From Candidatus Electrothrix communis (GTDB lineage: Bacteria > Desulfobacterota > Desulfobulbia > Desulfobulbales > Desulfobulbaceae), in contig CP130629.1 in the NCBI GenBank assembly GCA_030644725.1, positions 2,643,501-2,707,500 on the forward strand: a DNA stretch of 64,000 bases. The letters run 5' to 3'. The notes beneath the pieces are model-generated. The model was not told the DNA's origin. It was given only the letters and a program-made list of their open reading frames with translations, and made no database searches. Below, piece after piece: positions 36,278 to 45,185 of the stretch (within the stretch, counting starts at the first letter, position 1; the number at the start of each line of letters is the position of its first letter). Made by a program: the position numbers and the translations under genes.

Positions 36278-37914
36278 CGACCTGTGCGGTTAGATTAATT
36301 TTCACTACCCTCACGCGTGACATGCGATTAATATTATAGAAGGATAGACTGATATTTCATGTGGAGGGATCAGAATGACTGGGTATAAAGTCAAAGTAAG
36401 CGTTGAACTTGTAGAGTGTAACGAATCTATTAGCGATAGCCCGACGAAGCAGCAAGATGGCAGTTTCAATATGGTTATCAGTGAGAAAGATGCTGTAAGT
36501 ATAGACAAGTGCGAAAAAACCATTTTACAAACCGCATATCCGACAATACGGTCTGCTTTATCCGAGCACCTTACCGGGGTGTCTCAAAAAAAAGCTGGTG
36601 AGATGAGTGAAGCCGGAGAACAAGTAATTCAAAATAGTTGTCCATATAAAGTTGATGGGGAAGCCGGACGATTTGCATTCTTTACTCATAGTATCCTGAA
36701 GGGTGCCGACGTGCGATACAACACCGGTCAAGATGTTTTTTCGTGCCTGCATGGGAAAGAGTATTACCGAACCACAGGTTTCAAAGAAATAGCTTTGATT
36801 TACGGTGATACGGAAGAATCATACAGAAAAACAACACGATTAATCAATCGCATCCGGTACCAGGAAAAAGACGGCACCCCATCCCGTACACTTCATGAAG
36901 CTACAGAGCGGGAAGGAACTGCCCTGCTTGAGCATATAACAAAAAATCCGAACAAATATTATCCCGGCATGGCTTTGAAGAGACCGGGATATATCAAGAA
37001 GAGAATCCAGAGTATACTCAATCAGTCCCTTTTTTCTGGATCAGGAGAAGATTGACGACGCAGTCTCTCTTTGTACAGAAGTATGTGGCTTTTCTGATGG
37101 TTACATAGATAATCCGATAGGCTACGAGGATCCTTCTGAAACAATCAACATAGCGGTGGATGATGTTAATGTAAAAAGACAGGAAGATAACAGAATTCCG
37201 GGGCAGAAAAGAACCGCGCATACAAGGAAATACGCACATAACACAATCGCTCGTCTTTCTCACAACGGGACAAAATATGTCTTAAACGGAGCGTCCATAA
37301 CCTCTCTTCTTCCTATTATAATGTCTTTTTACTTGCTAACGGTCTTTCCGGGAAACGATTCCAGTTTTTTACTGATGGTCATACAGTCCTGAATACAGCA
37401 ATTATAAATTTTTATTCCTGGAAAGAAAATATGGGAATAATATTGGACTGGTACCACCTTGGTAAGAAGTGCGGGGAGTTGCTGAGTCAAACAATGAACG
37501 GTCGGAAATTACGCAATGAAGTTCTCAATAAACTCAAGCCGTTGCTTTGGTACGGTCTCACAGATAAAGCAATTGAGTTTTTGCGTGAGATCCCGGAGAA
37601 GGATATAAAGAACGTTCAATCATTAGAGAAACTCATTGCCTACCTGGAAAGGAACCGACCTTATATCCCCTGCTATGCTGCCCGAAAAGAACTCGGACTT
37701 TGTAATTCGAGTGCTGTCGGTGAAAAGGCGAATGATCTGATTGTGTCAGAACGACAAAAACATAATGGGATGAGCTGGACCAAAAAGGGAACAGTGGCCT
37801 TGGCTACGATTACTGCCCTTAAGCAAAATAATGAATACAGAAAGTGGTTTGAGGAAAAGGATATTGATTTTAAACTGGCTGCTTAGACTAAAAAATGGCT
37901 AACCGCACAGGTTG
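36278..37914 (+). mobile_element. Insertion sequence inside the toxin gene
   Basis: 1,637 bp bounded by 16-bp inverted ends: left CGACCTGTGCGGTTAG (36278-36293) and right, read on the other strand, CAACCTGTGCGGTTAG (37899-37914), one mismatch. An 8-bp direct repeat AAAAATAT flanks it (36270-36277 and 37915-37922), consistent with target duplication. It carries one transposase in three frame pieces. The IS family could not be fixed; ISLre2-like features are possible. Confidence 0.85.
36375..37886 (+). pseudogene. DDE-type transposase, two compensating frameshifts
   Basis: Three frame pieces make about 500 residues. Piece one runs to about 37040 (MTGYKVKVSVELVECNESIS at its start); piece two is in the +1 frame (EKIDDAVSLCTEVCGFSDGY onward); piece three returns to the first frame at about 37325 and contains QFFTDGHTVLN and IILDWYHLGKK, likely catalytic Asp positions, then RQKHNGMSWTKKG. 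The breaks fall in a T6 run at about 37029-37034 and a T5 run at about 37325. Either the copy is dead or these are sequencing errors in homopolymers. Confidence 0.7.
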
Positions 37915-38191
37915 AAAAATATCGGCGTATCAGGAAAGATTTTTTACCTCTCTTGGACCAGCTTGAAGCCGGTAGGCTTGTCGGTGATGCTGTTTCCGGT
38001 TTTGACAACAAGCTTTATAAGGTGCGTGTACCTTCTTCTGATCAAAAGAAAGGGAAAAGTGGCGGCTTCAGGGTGATTTATTATATCATCTCGGATGAAA
38101 ATGAGATTTTACTGCTAACGATCTAAATCAAATGAGGGACAGACCACGTTTTTACAGTTTGCCTTTTTATCGTGATAGGGTATAGTAAACT

Positions 38192-38324
38192 CGGGCTTGG
38201 TTCTAAGTTCGGCCAATTGATTTACGACTGACATTTGATGCGCAAATAAAATCATAAAATTAGCAAAATAGCCACAGGGGTACAGGTTGTTTCAGCAAAG
38301 TGGCCGAAGTTAGAACCAAGCCCG
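38192..38324. mobile_element. 133-bp MITE-like element with target duplication
   Basis: The inverted ends are 24 bp with one mismatch (left starts CGGGCTTGGTTCTAAG at 38192; the right end at 38301-38324 reads the same on the other strand except one base). TAAACT is duplicated on both sides (38186-38191 and 38325-38330). The 85-bp interior has no gene. The structure is that of a small non-autonomous DNA transposon. Confidence 0.8.
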
Positions 38325-38459
38325 TAAACTCATGCAAAGACGCACACAAAGCGCAGTGCCAGAAAAACCACTCCACCACCACTCAGGGATAGACCTTGAT
38401 CAATCCCTTTTGAGCCCAACTGTTATAACCGCTTTTTTCAAAAGTAAAATTATACCATT

Positions 38460-39305
38460 ATGCAGAACAGACAATACGTATCCTTTGATTGGGCGATTAA
38501 ACGACTCTTACGATCAAAAGCCAATTTTGGAGTCCTGGAAGGCTTCTTATCTGAACTTTTAAAGGAAAACATCACCATTCTTGAGATCCTAGAATCCGAA
38601 TCGAATAAAGACTTCAAAAAACATAAGCAAAACGTCGTCGACCTAAAGGTGAAAAATTCAAAGGATGAAATTGTCATCATTGAAGTGCAGTATGATCGTG
38701 ACTACTCCTTTTTCCATCGCATTCTCTGGGGCACATCCAGGGTTGTTACCGAGCATCTTCATGAGGGAGATGATTATCTTCGGGTTCATAAAGTGATCTC
38801 TGTGAACCTCATCTATTTTGATTTAGGGGAAGGTGAAGATTATATCTATCATGGGGCTACCTCATTTAGAGGGATCCATAAAAACGACCTATTGCATCTC
38901 AGGGAGAATGAAAAAAAAGATGTGGCTGAAGACAGTGTTCAGCAGATATTCCCGGAGTATTATCTGGTAAAGATCAATCGTTTTGATGATCTGGCAAAAG
39001 ACACTCTTGATGAGTGGATATACTTTTTGAAAAATGAAGAGATTAAACCTGAGTTCACTGCTCAAGGCCTACAAGAAGCCGGAAGGATTCTCGCCTATAC
39101 CAAATTAAAAAAAGAAGACCAAATCGACTACAATAATTATATTGATAATCGTCGCCGAAGAGATAGTGAGCTTCGAACAAAATTTAGTGAAGGTTTGGAA
39201 AAAGGGAAGCTGGAAACCGCGAAGTCGATGAAAAAAGAAGGCATTTCTGCCGAACTCATACAAAAATGCACCTGCCTTTCTCTCGACCAAATCAAGGGCT
39301 TATGA
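38460..39305 (+). CDS. Rpn-family PD-(D/E)XK nuclease/transposase-like protein
   Basis: A 281-residue protein of the Rpn/PDDEXK_2 family of recombination-promoting nucleases. The N-terminus FDWAIKRLLRSKANFGVLEG and the nuclease core with VVDLKVKNSKDEIVIIEVQY (Asp, then Glu-x-Gln) fit the family. The C-terminus has a Lys/Glu-rich helical tail. Such proteins nick DNA and are often associated with mobile DNA. It lies just after the MITE-like element but has no terminal repeats of its own that I could see. Confidence 0.88.
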   Translation: MQNRQYVSFDWAIKRLLRSKANFGVLEGFLSELLKENITILEILESESNKDFKKHKQNVVDLKVKNSKDEIVIIEVQYDRDYSFFHRILWGTSRVVTEHLHEGDDYLRVHKVISVNLIYFDLGEGEDYIYHGATSFRGIHKNDLLHLRENEKKDVAEDSVQQIFPEYYLVKINRFDDLAKDTLDEWIYFLKNEEIKPEFTAQGLQEAGRILAYTKLKKEDQIDYNNYIDNRRRRDSELRTKFSEGLEKGKLETAKSMKKEGISAELIQKCTCLSLDQIKGL

Positions 39306-39370
39306 GTCAGACCAAGCGGAAAGGGGACAATTAAAAAACATGGCCTGTCACTTCTTTACCCCCACTCCAT

Positions 39371-39433
39371 AAGGGCGAACCTCTGCGTTCGCCCTTTCAT
39401 ATACCGGGCAGGCACGGGGACCTGCCCCTACAG
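39371..39433. repeat. Paired-hairpin repeat, copy 1
   Basis: Two adjacent hairpins: AAGGGCGAAC/GTTCGCCCTT (39371-39396) and GGGCAGG/CCTGCCC (39406-39427), followed by CCTACAG. The same pair, in the same order, recurs at 47345-47417, bracketing the kinase-to-HAD block. Confidence 0.75.
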
Positions 39434-39473
39434 TCCTGCACAAAATGCAGGAACCTTATTGTAGAAAAACTTC

Positions 39474-40340
39474 CTACAGCCCCAAATCCTTATGCACCTT
39501 ATCCAAGGCTCTGGGCAGACAACGCAAAATCTCCTGAACCTGGGTTGCAGGCGTTGGCTGAGACAGCTCGCCAGCAGCACGATTGGCCCGGCCAGCAATC
39601 CGGCATGCCTGTAAAGGATCAACCCCGGCATAGAGCAAGCCGCTAATCATCCCGGTGATGAGATCTCCAGTCCCACCAATGGGCTCCATCGTCTCAATGC
39701 TCGGTTCACTGATGGTATCAACGATCTCGCCGTCCTGACAGATATAATCAATCGCCCCTTTGACAAACATAGTCTTAGTGGCATTATTGCCAGCATAGGC
39801 CCGGCGAATCAACTCAGGTACATCCTCTTCCATATTGAAGATAAAGCCTCGGGTGAAGCTGGGATGATCAGCCTTATCATCAGCAAGAAAGGCGGTCTCA
39901 CCCAGATCCGGGGTGAACACATCGTAATAATGGGAATCGCCTCCTGCCTTGGCCACGTACATGCTGCCAGCATCGGCAATCATCATCGGTTTATGCTCCA
40001 TGGTATCAATGGTGGCCAATATCTTTTTATTCAGCTTCAAATCCGGCATCACATAGTGGAGGGTCAGCACCTTAGCCCCCATTTCCGGGAGATGTTCGGC
40101 CAAATGATTATAGATATCCTGACTGCCCTTACGTTTGCCAATGTCTCCGGCCACCAGACCAATCGGTGCATCCACCCCGTATTGCCGACAGGTAATACAG
40201 GCGGAGGTCATCATGGCTTCATTGCCCCGATTGATGGCAAGTTTGTGGCCATCAATGGTTATTCCTTTTTCATTATAGGCAACAGGCCCTACCAGAAGCG
40301 GCAGATCTTCAACAGGAACTGCTCCGGCTAATAACAACAT
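39474..40340 (-). CDS. NAD(P)HX dehydratase/ribokinase-like sugar kinase-fold protein
   Basis: A 288-residue protein with the ribokinase-like fold seen in ADP-dependent NAD(P)H-hydrate dehydratase (YjeF C-terminal domain) and related kinases. The C-terminal anion-hole motif is GGTGDLITGMISGLLYAG, and the middle contains DAGSMYVAKAGG and VFTPDLGETAFLAD. The YjeF epimerase domain is absent. It lies 2 bp after a DUF3343 gene on the same strand, so the two are coupled. The substrate is not determined; repair of hydrated cofactor is one option. Confidence 0.75.
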   Translation of the reverse strand: MLLLAGAVPVEDLPLLVGPVAYNEKGITIDGHKLAINRGNEAMMTSACITCRQYGVDAPIGLVAGDIGKRKGSQDIYNHLAEHLPEMGAKVLTLHYVMPDLKLNKKILATIDTMEHKPMMIADAGSMYVAKAGGDSHYYDVFTPDLGETAFLADDKADHPSFTRGFIFNMEEDVPELIRRAYAGNNATKTMFVKGAIDYICQDGEIVDTISEPSIETMEPIGGTGDLITGMISGLLYAGVDPLQACRIAGRANRAAGELSQPTPATQVQEILRCLPRALDKVHKDLGL

Positions 40341-40342
40341 AA

Positions 40343-40894
40343 TTACGCTCCTATTTCCCGGACAAGCTCTTCCCGGGCAGTATTCAATGAGTAGGCACAG
40401 AGGGAAAAGCCGACCTCGCGGAGATCAGGAGCCTCGTTGATGTGCTTACCGATGAGTTCCGTTGCCAGATGCGGTACATCCGGACAGCCTCCGCCAGAGA
40501 TATTGACGATGATCTTGGTCTCGGTATCCACAGTTATTTTCATGTTTGCCGCTCTGACCATCAGGTACTTACCATACCATTTTTTCCGAACAAAATGGAG
40601 CGGCTCCATCCCCTTGGAGGTAATGGGAACCACATCCAGAGGCTGTAGATTCACAGACTTAAGCAGCTCAGTGATAGCAGCCTCTGCTTCCAAGGGAAAT
40701 TCCACGCTGAGATCACAGCCGGTCCGATAGGACGGCGGCGGGCTGACAACCCGAATCTCGTATCCTTCGTCGCGAAGAATTTCTTCAACCGAAATAACGG
40801 TTGTGGGATGGGCAAAGACAAGCAAACCACGGGTGACAGCATGACTGTCGTTCTCCTCCTGAGAGGGTTTCTCCTTTTTTTTAAACCAGTTCAT
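40343..40894 (-). CDS. DUF3343 (putative Se/S carrier-like) protein with C-terminal extension
   Basis: A 183-residue protein. The first half is DUF3343-like (LLVFAHPTTVISVEEILRDE, then YRTGCDLSVEFPLEAEAAI with one Cys). The second half (IIVNISGGGCPDVPHLATEL) is a further domain with another Cys. DUF3343 proteins are described as putative selenium/sulfur carrier-like. The following gene is a YjeF-like protein 2 bp away. No selenium genes are visible in the window, so any role in Se or S transfer is tentative. Confidence 0.7.
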   Translation of the reverse strand: MNWFKKKEKPSQEENDSHAVTRGLLVFAHPTTVISVEEILRDEGYEIRVVSPPPSYRTGCDLSVEFPLEAEAAITELLKSVNLQPLDVVPITSKGMEPLHFVRKKWYGKYLMVRAANMKITVDTETKIIVNISGGGCPDVPHLATELIGKHINEAPDLREVGFSLCAYSLNTAREELVREIGA

Positions 40895-41016
40895 GGCGCT
40901 CTTTTTTTACTGTGGGTGAAAGAAAAATATCCTGCTCCGCAATGGGACAGGACAGAAAATCGTATTCAAATACTTGCATAACCGGTTGGTCTTTGCAAAC
41001 AAAAAATATTTTTCGC

Positions 41017-42159
41017 CTAAAAAGGCCCTATAGCACCTGCAACATCTTTGAGTACGTGCAAAGTACGTGCAGCTGATTTTTTCCAGGTAAATCCCTGTGC
41101 CCAGGCCCTACCCCTGTCGATCATTCCTGCCCGTTCGTTCGAAGTTTTTCCGAAAACATAGGCCATTGCCTCGGCAAAACCTTGCGGGCAACTTTGCTGC
41201 ACATAGACAGCGCAATCCCCGCCCACCTCAGGCAAGGAGGCCTTATTCGTGGTGACCACCGGTACACCGGCAAGCAGGGCCTCCAGAACCGGCAGACCAA
41301 AGCCCTCATACTCGGAAGGCAGGACAAAGACATCTGCCTGCTGATACAACGAGCGCAACTCGGTATATTCCAAGCTGGCAAGGCGGTGAACTCGATCCCT
41401 TGCCGGACAGGCAGCAAGGCTTTCCTCAACCCGCCCTTCTCCTCTCCTCGGACGGCCAACCATGACCAGATGATGAGGGATCTTCTCGGCAAGGCGGGAA
41501 AAGGCCTCAATCAGCAAATGCACCTGTTTATGGGGATAGGTATGGGCCACACAGAGGATATACGGATTACCTTCGACCGGCAGCTGCACCGCTTCCTCTT
41601 CCGTGACAGAACCGGCAAAATCAGGTTCTACACCCTCAAGGACAGCATGTACCTTTTCCTCAGCAGCAAAACCGTAACGCAATATCTCTTCCTTGGAAAA
41701 CTCTGAGACAGCGATAACCGCTTCACATTGGTGACAGGCTATTCGCACCAGCGCGTCTAGGGTGATACGCTCCAAAAGACTCAGATCATTCGGGTGACTC
41801 TTATACTGGAGATCATGCACCGTCACGGCCTGCGGACAGTTGCACAGGGCCGGGGCTGTATAGCCCGGAGACCAGAGCACGGCCACCTTGTTCTTCCAGA
41901 CATACCAAGGCAGGAGCACTTGTTCGCAGATAATACGTAAGGGCCGGATCGCTGCACGAAAGGGCAGGCCGACATATTCCACATTGGCAAAGTCCTTCAA
42001 CTCATCACGAAAAAGCCCCTGATTATCCACAGCGGTGAACAGGACAAAAACATCCTGGGGATTATCTGCCACCATAGCCAGGAGATTGCGGCGAAGATAG
42101 ATCTCAGTGCCGCCCACATCTCCTGGCACAAGAAACAGGGTATTTACTCCGATACGCAT
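41017..42159 (-). CDS. Glycosyltransferase family 4/1 (GT-B)
   Basis: A 380-residue GT-B transferase. The N-terminal Rossmann half starts MRIGVNTLFLVPGDVGGTEI; the C-terminal donor-binding half has YILCVAHTYPHKQVHLLIEA and the EX7E-type motif LPSEYEGFGLPVLEALLAG. It probably adds a sugar to a surface polysaccharide or glycolipid on the cytoplasmic face. Its start shares one base with the stop of the GT2 gene upstream, so the two are cotranscribed. The specific sugar cannot be predicted. Confidence 0.93.
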   Translation of the reverse strand: MRIGVNTLFLVPGDVGGTEIYLRRNLLAMVADNPQDVFVLFTAVDNQGLFRDELKDFANVEYVGLPFRAAIRPLRIICEQVLLPWYVWKNKVAVLWSPGYTAPALCNCPQAVTVHDLQYKSHPNDLSLLERITLDALVRIACHQCEAVIAVSEFSKEEILRYGFAAEEKVHAVLEGVEPDFAGSVTEEEAVQLPVEGNPYILCVAHTYPHKQVHLLIEAFSRLAEKIPHHLVMVGRPRRGEGRVEESLAACPARDRVHRLASLEYTELRSLYQQADVFVLPSEYEGFGLPVLEALLAGVPVVTTNKASLPEVGGDCAVYVQQSCPQGFAEAMAYVFGKTSNERAGMIDRGRAWAQGFTWKKSAARTLHVLKDVAGAIGPF

Positions 42160-42968
42160 TACTCTGCCTGTCCAATTCTTCTTCTTCGCAGCCCAGCCAT
42201 TGCCGAGTAGGCCCCGACAATCCCCCAGCGAACACCAAAATGAAGCAGGGTCTGGGGGCTCAGAGAACCGGCATCTGCCTTTGCAGCCAGATACTCTTCC
42301 TCAAACTGGACCTGAAAATTCTGGCCACTGATCGAGCCCTCGTGCCAACGAAAGGCGGAAAGCGGAGGACCGGCCAACTGAACCGCATCACCGCAATGCC
42401 AGAGGCGAAGGATAAACTCGTAATCCCAGGCAGCCACCATGTCTTCAGGCAGTAAACCTGCCTGTTCTACGGCCTGACGACGAAAAAACAAGGCCGGTTG
42501 CGAGAGATAGTTGATGCATTGATAGGTGAAGCGGGAGGAGAAGGGATAAAAGGCCTCTTTGAAACGAGTAATCCCGGAACGAATTTCCTGCCCCTGCTCA
42601 TCAATAATCGGACAATCGCCGAAACAGAACGCCGCATCAGGGCGGCATTCCAAGGCCCGGCCAACGCGCTCCAAGGTTCTCGGATAATAAATATCATCGG
42701 CATTCAGCCAGGCAATGACCTCACCGGTTGCCAGCCGCAAACCCTTATTAATGGCATTGGCCGGACCAGTATCAGGCTCTATCACCGTATGGGTGATATC
42801 CTGGGCATAGCGCTGGAGGATTTCCAGAGAGCCATCCGTGCTGCCGCCGTCAACCACAATATATTCCAGAGAGATATCCTGCGCCTCCTGTTGTGCAAGC
42901 ACAGAGAGGATGGTCTGCTCCAGATACGGAGCAGTATTATAGCTCGGTGTAATAATGGAAAAGCGCAT
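42159..42968 (-). CDS. Glycosyltransferase family 2 (GT-A)
   Basis: A 269-residue GT-A transferase with SIITPSYNTAPYLEQTILSV at the N-terminus, VVDGGSTDGSLEIL (nucleotide-binding), and AWLNADDIYYP giving the metal-binding acidic pair. Likely to add a sugar in surface polysaccharide assembly. It lies 6 bp after the large membrane protein gene and overlaps the GT4 gene by one base. Confidence 0.94.
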   Translation of the reverse strand: MRFSIITPSYNTAPYLEQTILSVLAQQEAQDISLEYIVVDGGSTDGSLEILQRYAQDITHTVIEPDTGPANAINKGLRLATGEVIAWLNADDIYYPRTLERVGRALECRPDAAFCFGDCPIIDEQGQEIRSGITRFKEAFYPFSSRFTYQCINYLSQPALFFRRQAVEQAGLLPEDMVAAWDYEFILRLWHCGDAVQLAGPPLSAFRWHEGSISGQNFQVQFEEEYLAAKADAGSLSPQTLLHFGVRWGIVGAYSAMAGLRRRRIGQAE

Positions 42969-42974
42969 AATATA

Positions 42975-45131
42975 TCAAAAACCGTCCTTTTTTTTCAGCA
43001 GCAGAAAACGGCTGTCAAGCAAGATAAGCGGAAGCAAAAAATATCCTCCTAAGAGGACGAAATAATAATAGCGCCAATTCACCGTCCCAACCAGGAAAAG
43101 CAGGGCGATAATCTGCACCATAATCACCGACGAGAAAAGCGCGGAAAGCGGGAACTGACGGTAGAACAGCATACTCAGGGGAAAGAGATATAACAACCAA
43201 AAAGGATTCCAGGAAAAATAGACCCAAGGATACTCTAATGATTTTTCGTACACCTTGAGCAAGGCTGCCCGTAAGGAGGGAAAAAGCGAATCAGTCTCCG
43301 GCGAAGCATATTGATGGGAGTCATTCCAGCCGGTCTGGCGGAGAAAGGTATGTGCATAGCGATCACCGAGAAAATAATGCCAGGCATCACTCTCCTGCCA
43401 GTTCTTTTTCACATCTAAGAGACGAGGATAACGGGACACGCCCTGCCTTACCCGGCTCAACACCGATTCCTGATTCAGCTCTTGCAAATAGGACCGGGTC
43501 AAATCCTGAAAATACGAGGCGCTCTTGATCGTTTTTGGAGGAAAGATCACCAGCCAGAGGATGAGCAGCCCGGCACAACAGGAGATGATGGTGACTATCT
43601 TGGGAATCCGAACAAGGCCTCCCATGATAAAAAGCAGGGGGATGACGGCGAGATAAATAATCCCATTATGGCGAAAGAGCAGGAGAGCCAACAAGAGGAG
43701 CAACAGGGCAAGCCCCGTGGACAGGGTCAGCCGACGGGAAGAATCCCCCTCAACTCCATCCTTTTGCTGTGCCCCCCTTTTCCGCAGAAAAAAATACGCA
43801 GGGACCAACCCCCAAAAAACCACTAACAGGGCAAAGGGAACATCTTTCCAGAGAGCTATAGTATAGCATCCCACAGGGATGGAAAAAAGCAGGAGAGCAT
43901 AGCAGGGCAAGAGCAGAAGCAGGCTGATCCCTTGTCGGTAACAAAAAGAAAAAAAGGCTGCGATCAGGAGCGAAAGCAAAAGGATCTGGGAAAGAGGCAC
44001 TATAGCGGTATGGTTCCAGAGATGCAGGAGAAAGGTATACCAGATAACATTGAGCACCGGATGATCATTGATCACGACATCAGGCAACCAGGCTGCACGC
44101 CAAATCTTTAATGAGTCAACAGACATAACCCCTGGCCAAAAGGCAAGGAGATATACCGTGTACACGGCACAGGCCCCGAAGAAAAATCCCCAGAAAGGAC
44201 GAAATGCTCTGCCGAACAGAACTGTTTTCAGCCCTCCCTGCCGCTGCACAAAGCTGCGCAGGGCACAGACAAGCCAAGTAAGCAGAGCGGCAAAGACGAG
44301 TTGATAAAGGATCCAGCCCTTATGAAAAAAACGCTTCAGGTGCTGGGTCGGATGGGCAATGCTCACTTCCCCCCTCACCATCCCCTTTTCCTGATCATTC
44401 GGCAGAGGCAGTTGAATAACTTCACCTGATCGTGTACGCAGAGCAAGCGAGGTCAGGGAAGTTCCCAAAGGAAAGGAAAGGCGCAAGGAATCCACTGCAT
44501 ATCGCGGCATATTCTGCCAGACAGAAAACCCGCCCTGTTCATCCAAAAGCCAGTAATTCAGCTTTGCCTTCGTAATCGCCCAATTTCCCCGATAGAGATC
44601 GTGGACCGTCTCAAATCCGTTGATGGTTACCCGAGCGATCCCGGACCGATCATTGGTTGCCAGCGAAAAAAAAATCTGCTTCTCTGCTGGCATCTTCAAG
44701 CTTATCCGCGATGCATCGGATTCAAGAAACCATCCTCTTCCCCGAAGATGGCGAACCTCATGCAAGAGCTCCTTTGGGAGGGGCTGGCCCTTATCATCAA
44801 CCCTGATTTCCGTCAGCACCACCCGGCTGTTTTTTGAAAGATCATTTTTCTCACTGCCGCCGGACAGGGCAATTTCCAGGGGGGTATCCGAGCTGCCTCG
44901 GAAGGGGAGGAACGAAAAGCGTTCCTGTTCATAGGCATTATAGCCGTTCCCGGAATCCCATTGCAGACCAAGAACTGCATCGGTAGCAGGGGCGCTTCCC
45001 TTGATAATCAGGCGGGCCGGTTCATACCAGCCGGTACCAAAGAAAAAATAGGCGAAAAAAAAAAAGAAGAGCAGGATAGGATGCAGCAGCCAAGAGAGGC
45101 TACTTGAAAAATGGAATGATTTATCAAACAA
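42975..45131 (-). CDS. Large polytopic membrane protein (DUF6020/GT-C-like)
   Basis: A 718-residue protein. An N-terminal membrane helix (about residues 15-33) is followed by a soluble beta-rich region (about 40-260), then about ten to twelve membrane segments. The motif YLLAFWPGVMSVDSLKIW and then NDHPVLNVIWYTFLLHLWNH, with KDVPFALLVVFWGL later, match the DUF6020/GT-C-like group of presumed lipid-linked sugar transferases. It sits between the HAD-like protein and two glycosyltransferases. A role in surface glycan transfer is inferred from context. Confidence 0.75.
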   Translation of the reverse strand: MFDKSFHFSSSLSWLLHPILLFFFFFAYFFFGTGWYEPARLIIKGSAPATDAVLGLQWDSGNGYNAYEQERFSFLPFRGSSDTPLEIALSGGSEKNDLSKNSRVVLTEIRVDDKGQPLPKELLHEVRHLRGRGWFLESDASRISLKMPAEKQIFFSLATNDRSGIARVTINGFETVHDLYRGNWAITKAKLNYWLLDEQGGFSVWQNMPRYAVDSLRLSFPLGTSLTSLALRTRSGEVIQLPLPNDQEKGMVRGEVSIAHPTQHLKRFFHKGWILYQLVFAALLTWLVCALRSFVQRQGGLKTVLFGRAFRPFWGFFFGACAVYTVYLLAFWPGVMSVDSLKIWRAAWLPDVVINDHPVLNVIWYTFLLHLWNHTAIVPLSQILLLSLLIAAFFSFCYRQGISLLLLLPCYALLLFSIPVGCYTIALWKDVPFALLVVFWGLVPAYFFLRKRGAQQKDGVEGDSSRRLTLSTGLALLLLLLALLLFRHNGIIYLAVIPLLFIMGGLVRIPKIVTIISCCAGLLILWLVIFPPKTIKSASYFQDLTRSYLQELNQESVLSRVRQGVSRYPRLLDVKKNWQESDAWHYFLGDRYAHTFLRQTGWNDSHQYASPETDSLFPSLRAALLKVYEKSLEYPWVYFSWNPFWLLYLFPLSMLFYRQFPLSALFSSVIMVQIIALLFLVGTVNWRYYYFVLLGGYFLLPLILLDSRFLLLKKKDGF

Positions 45132-45185
45132 AATAAAAAACCTACAATATCAATATCCGTTGTTGCCGTCCTGCTCGAAAACCCC

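Larger units (their letters stand above)
36215..38126 (+). pseudogene. RelE/ParE-type toxin gene split by an insertion sequence
   Basis: The 5' part (36215-36277) encodes MYSVKITDTFARETKKLAKK plus Y; the 3' part resumes inside the duplicated target at 37915-38126 with KYRRIRKDFLPLLDQLEAGR and ends GGFRVIYYIISDENEILLLTI. Joined, they give an 88-residue RelE/ParE-like toxin with the usual C-terminal motif, although the end may be slightly short. It starts directly after the antitoxin stop. The insertion should abolish the toxin. Confidence 0.85.
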
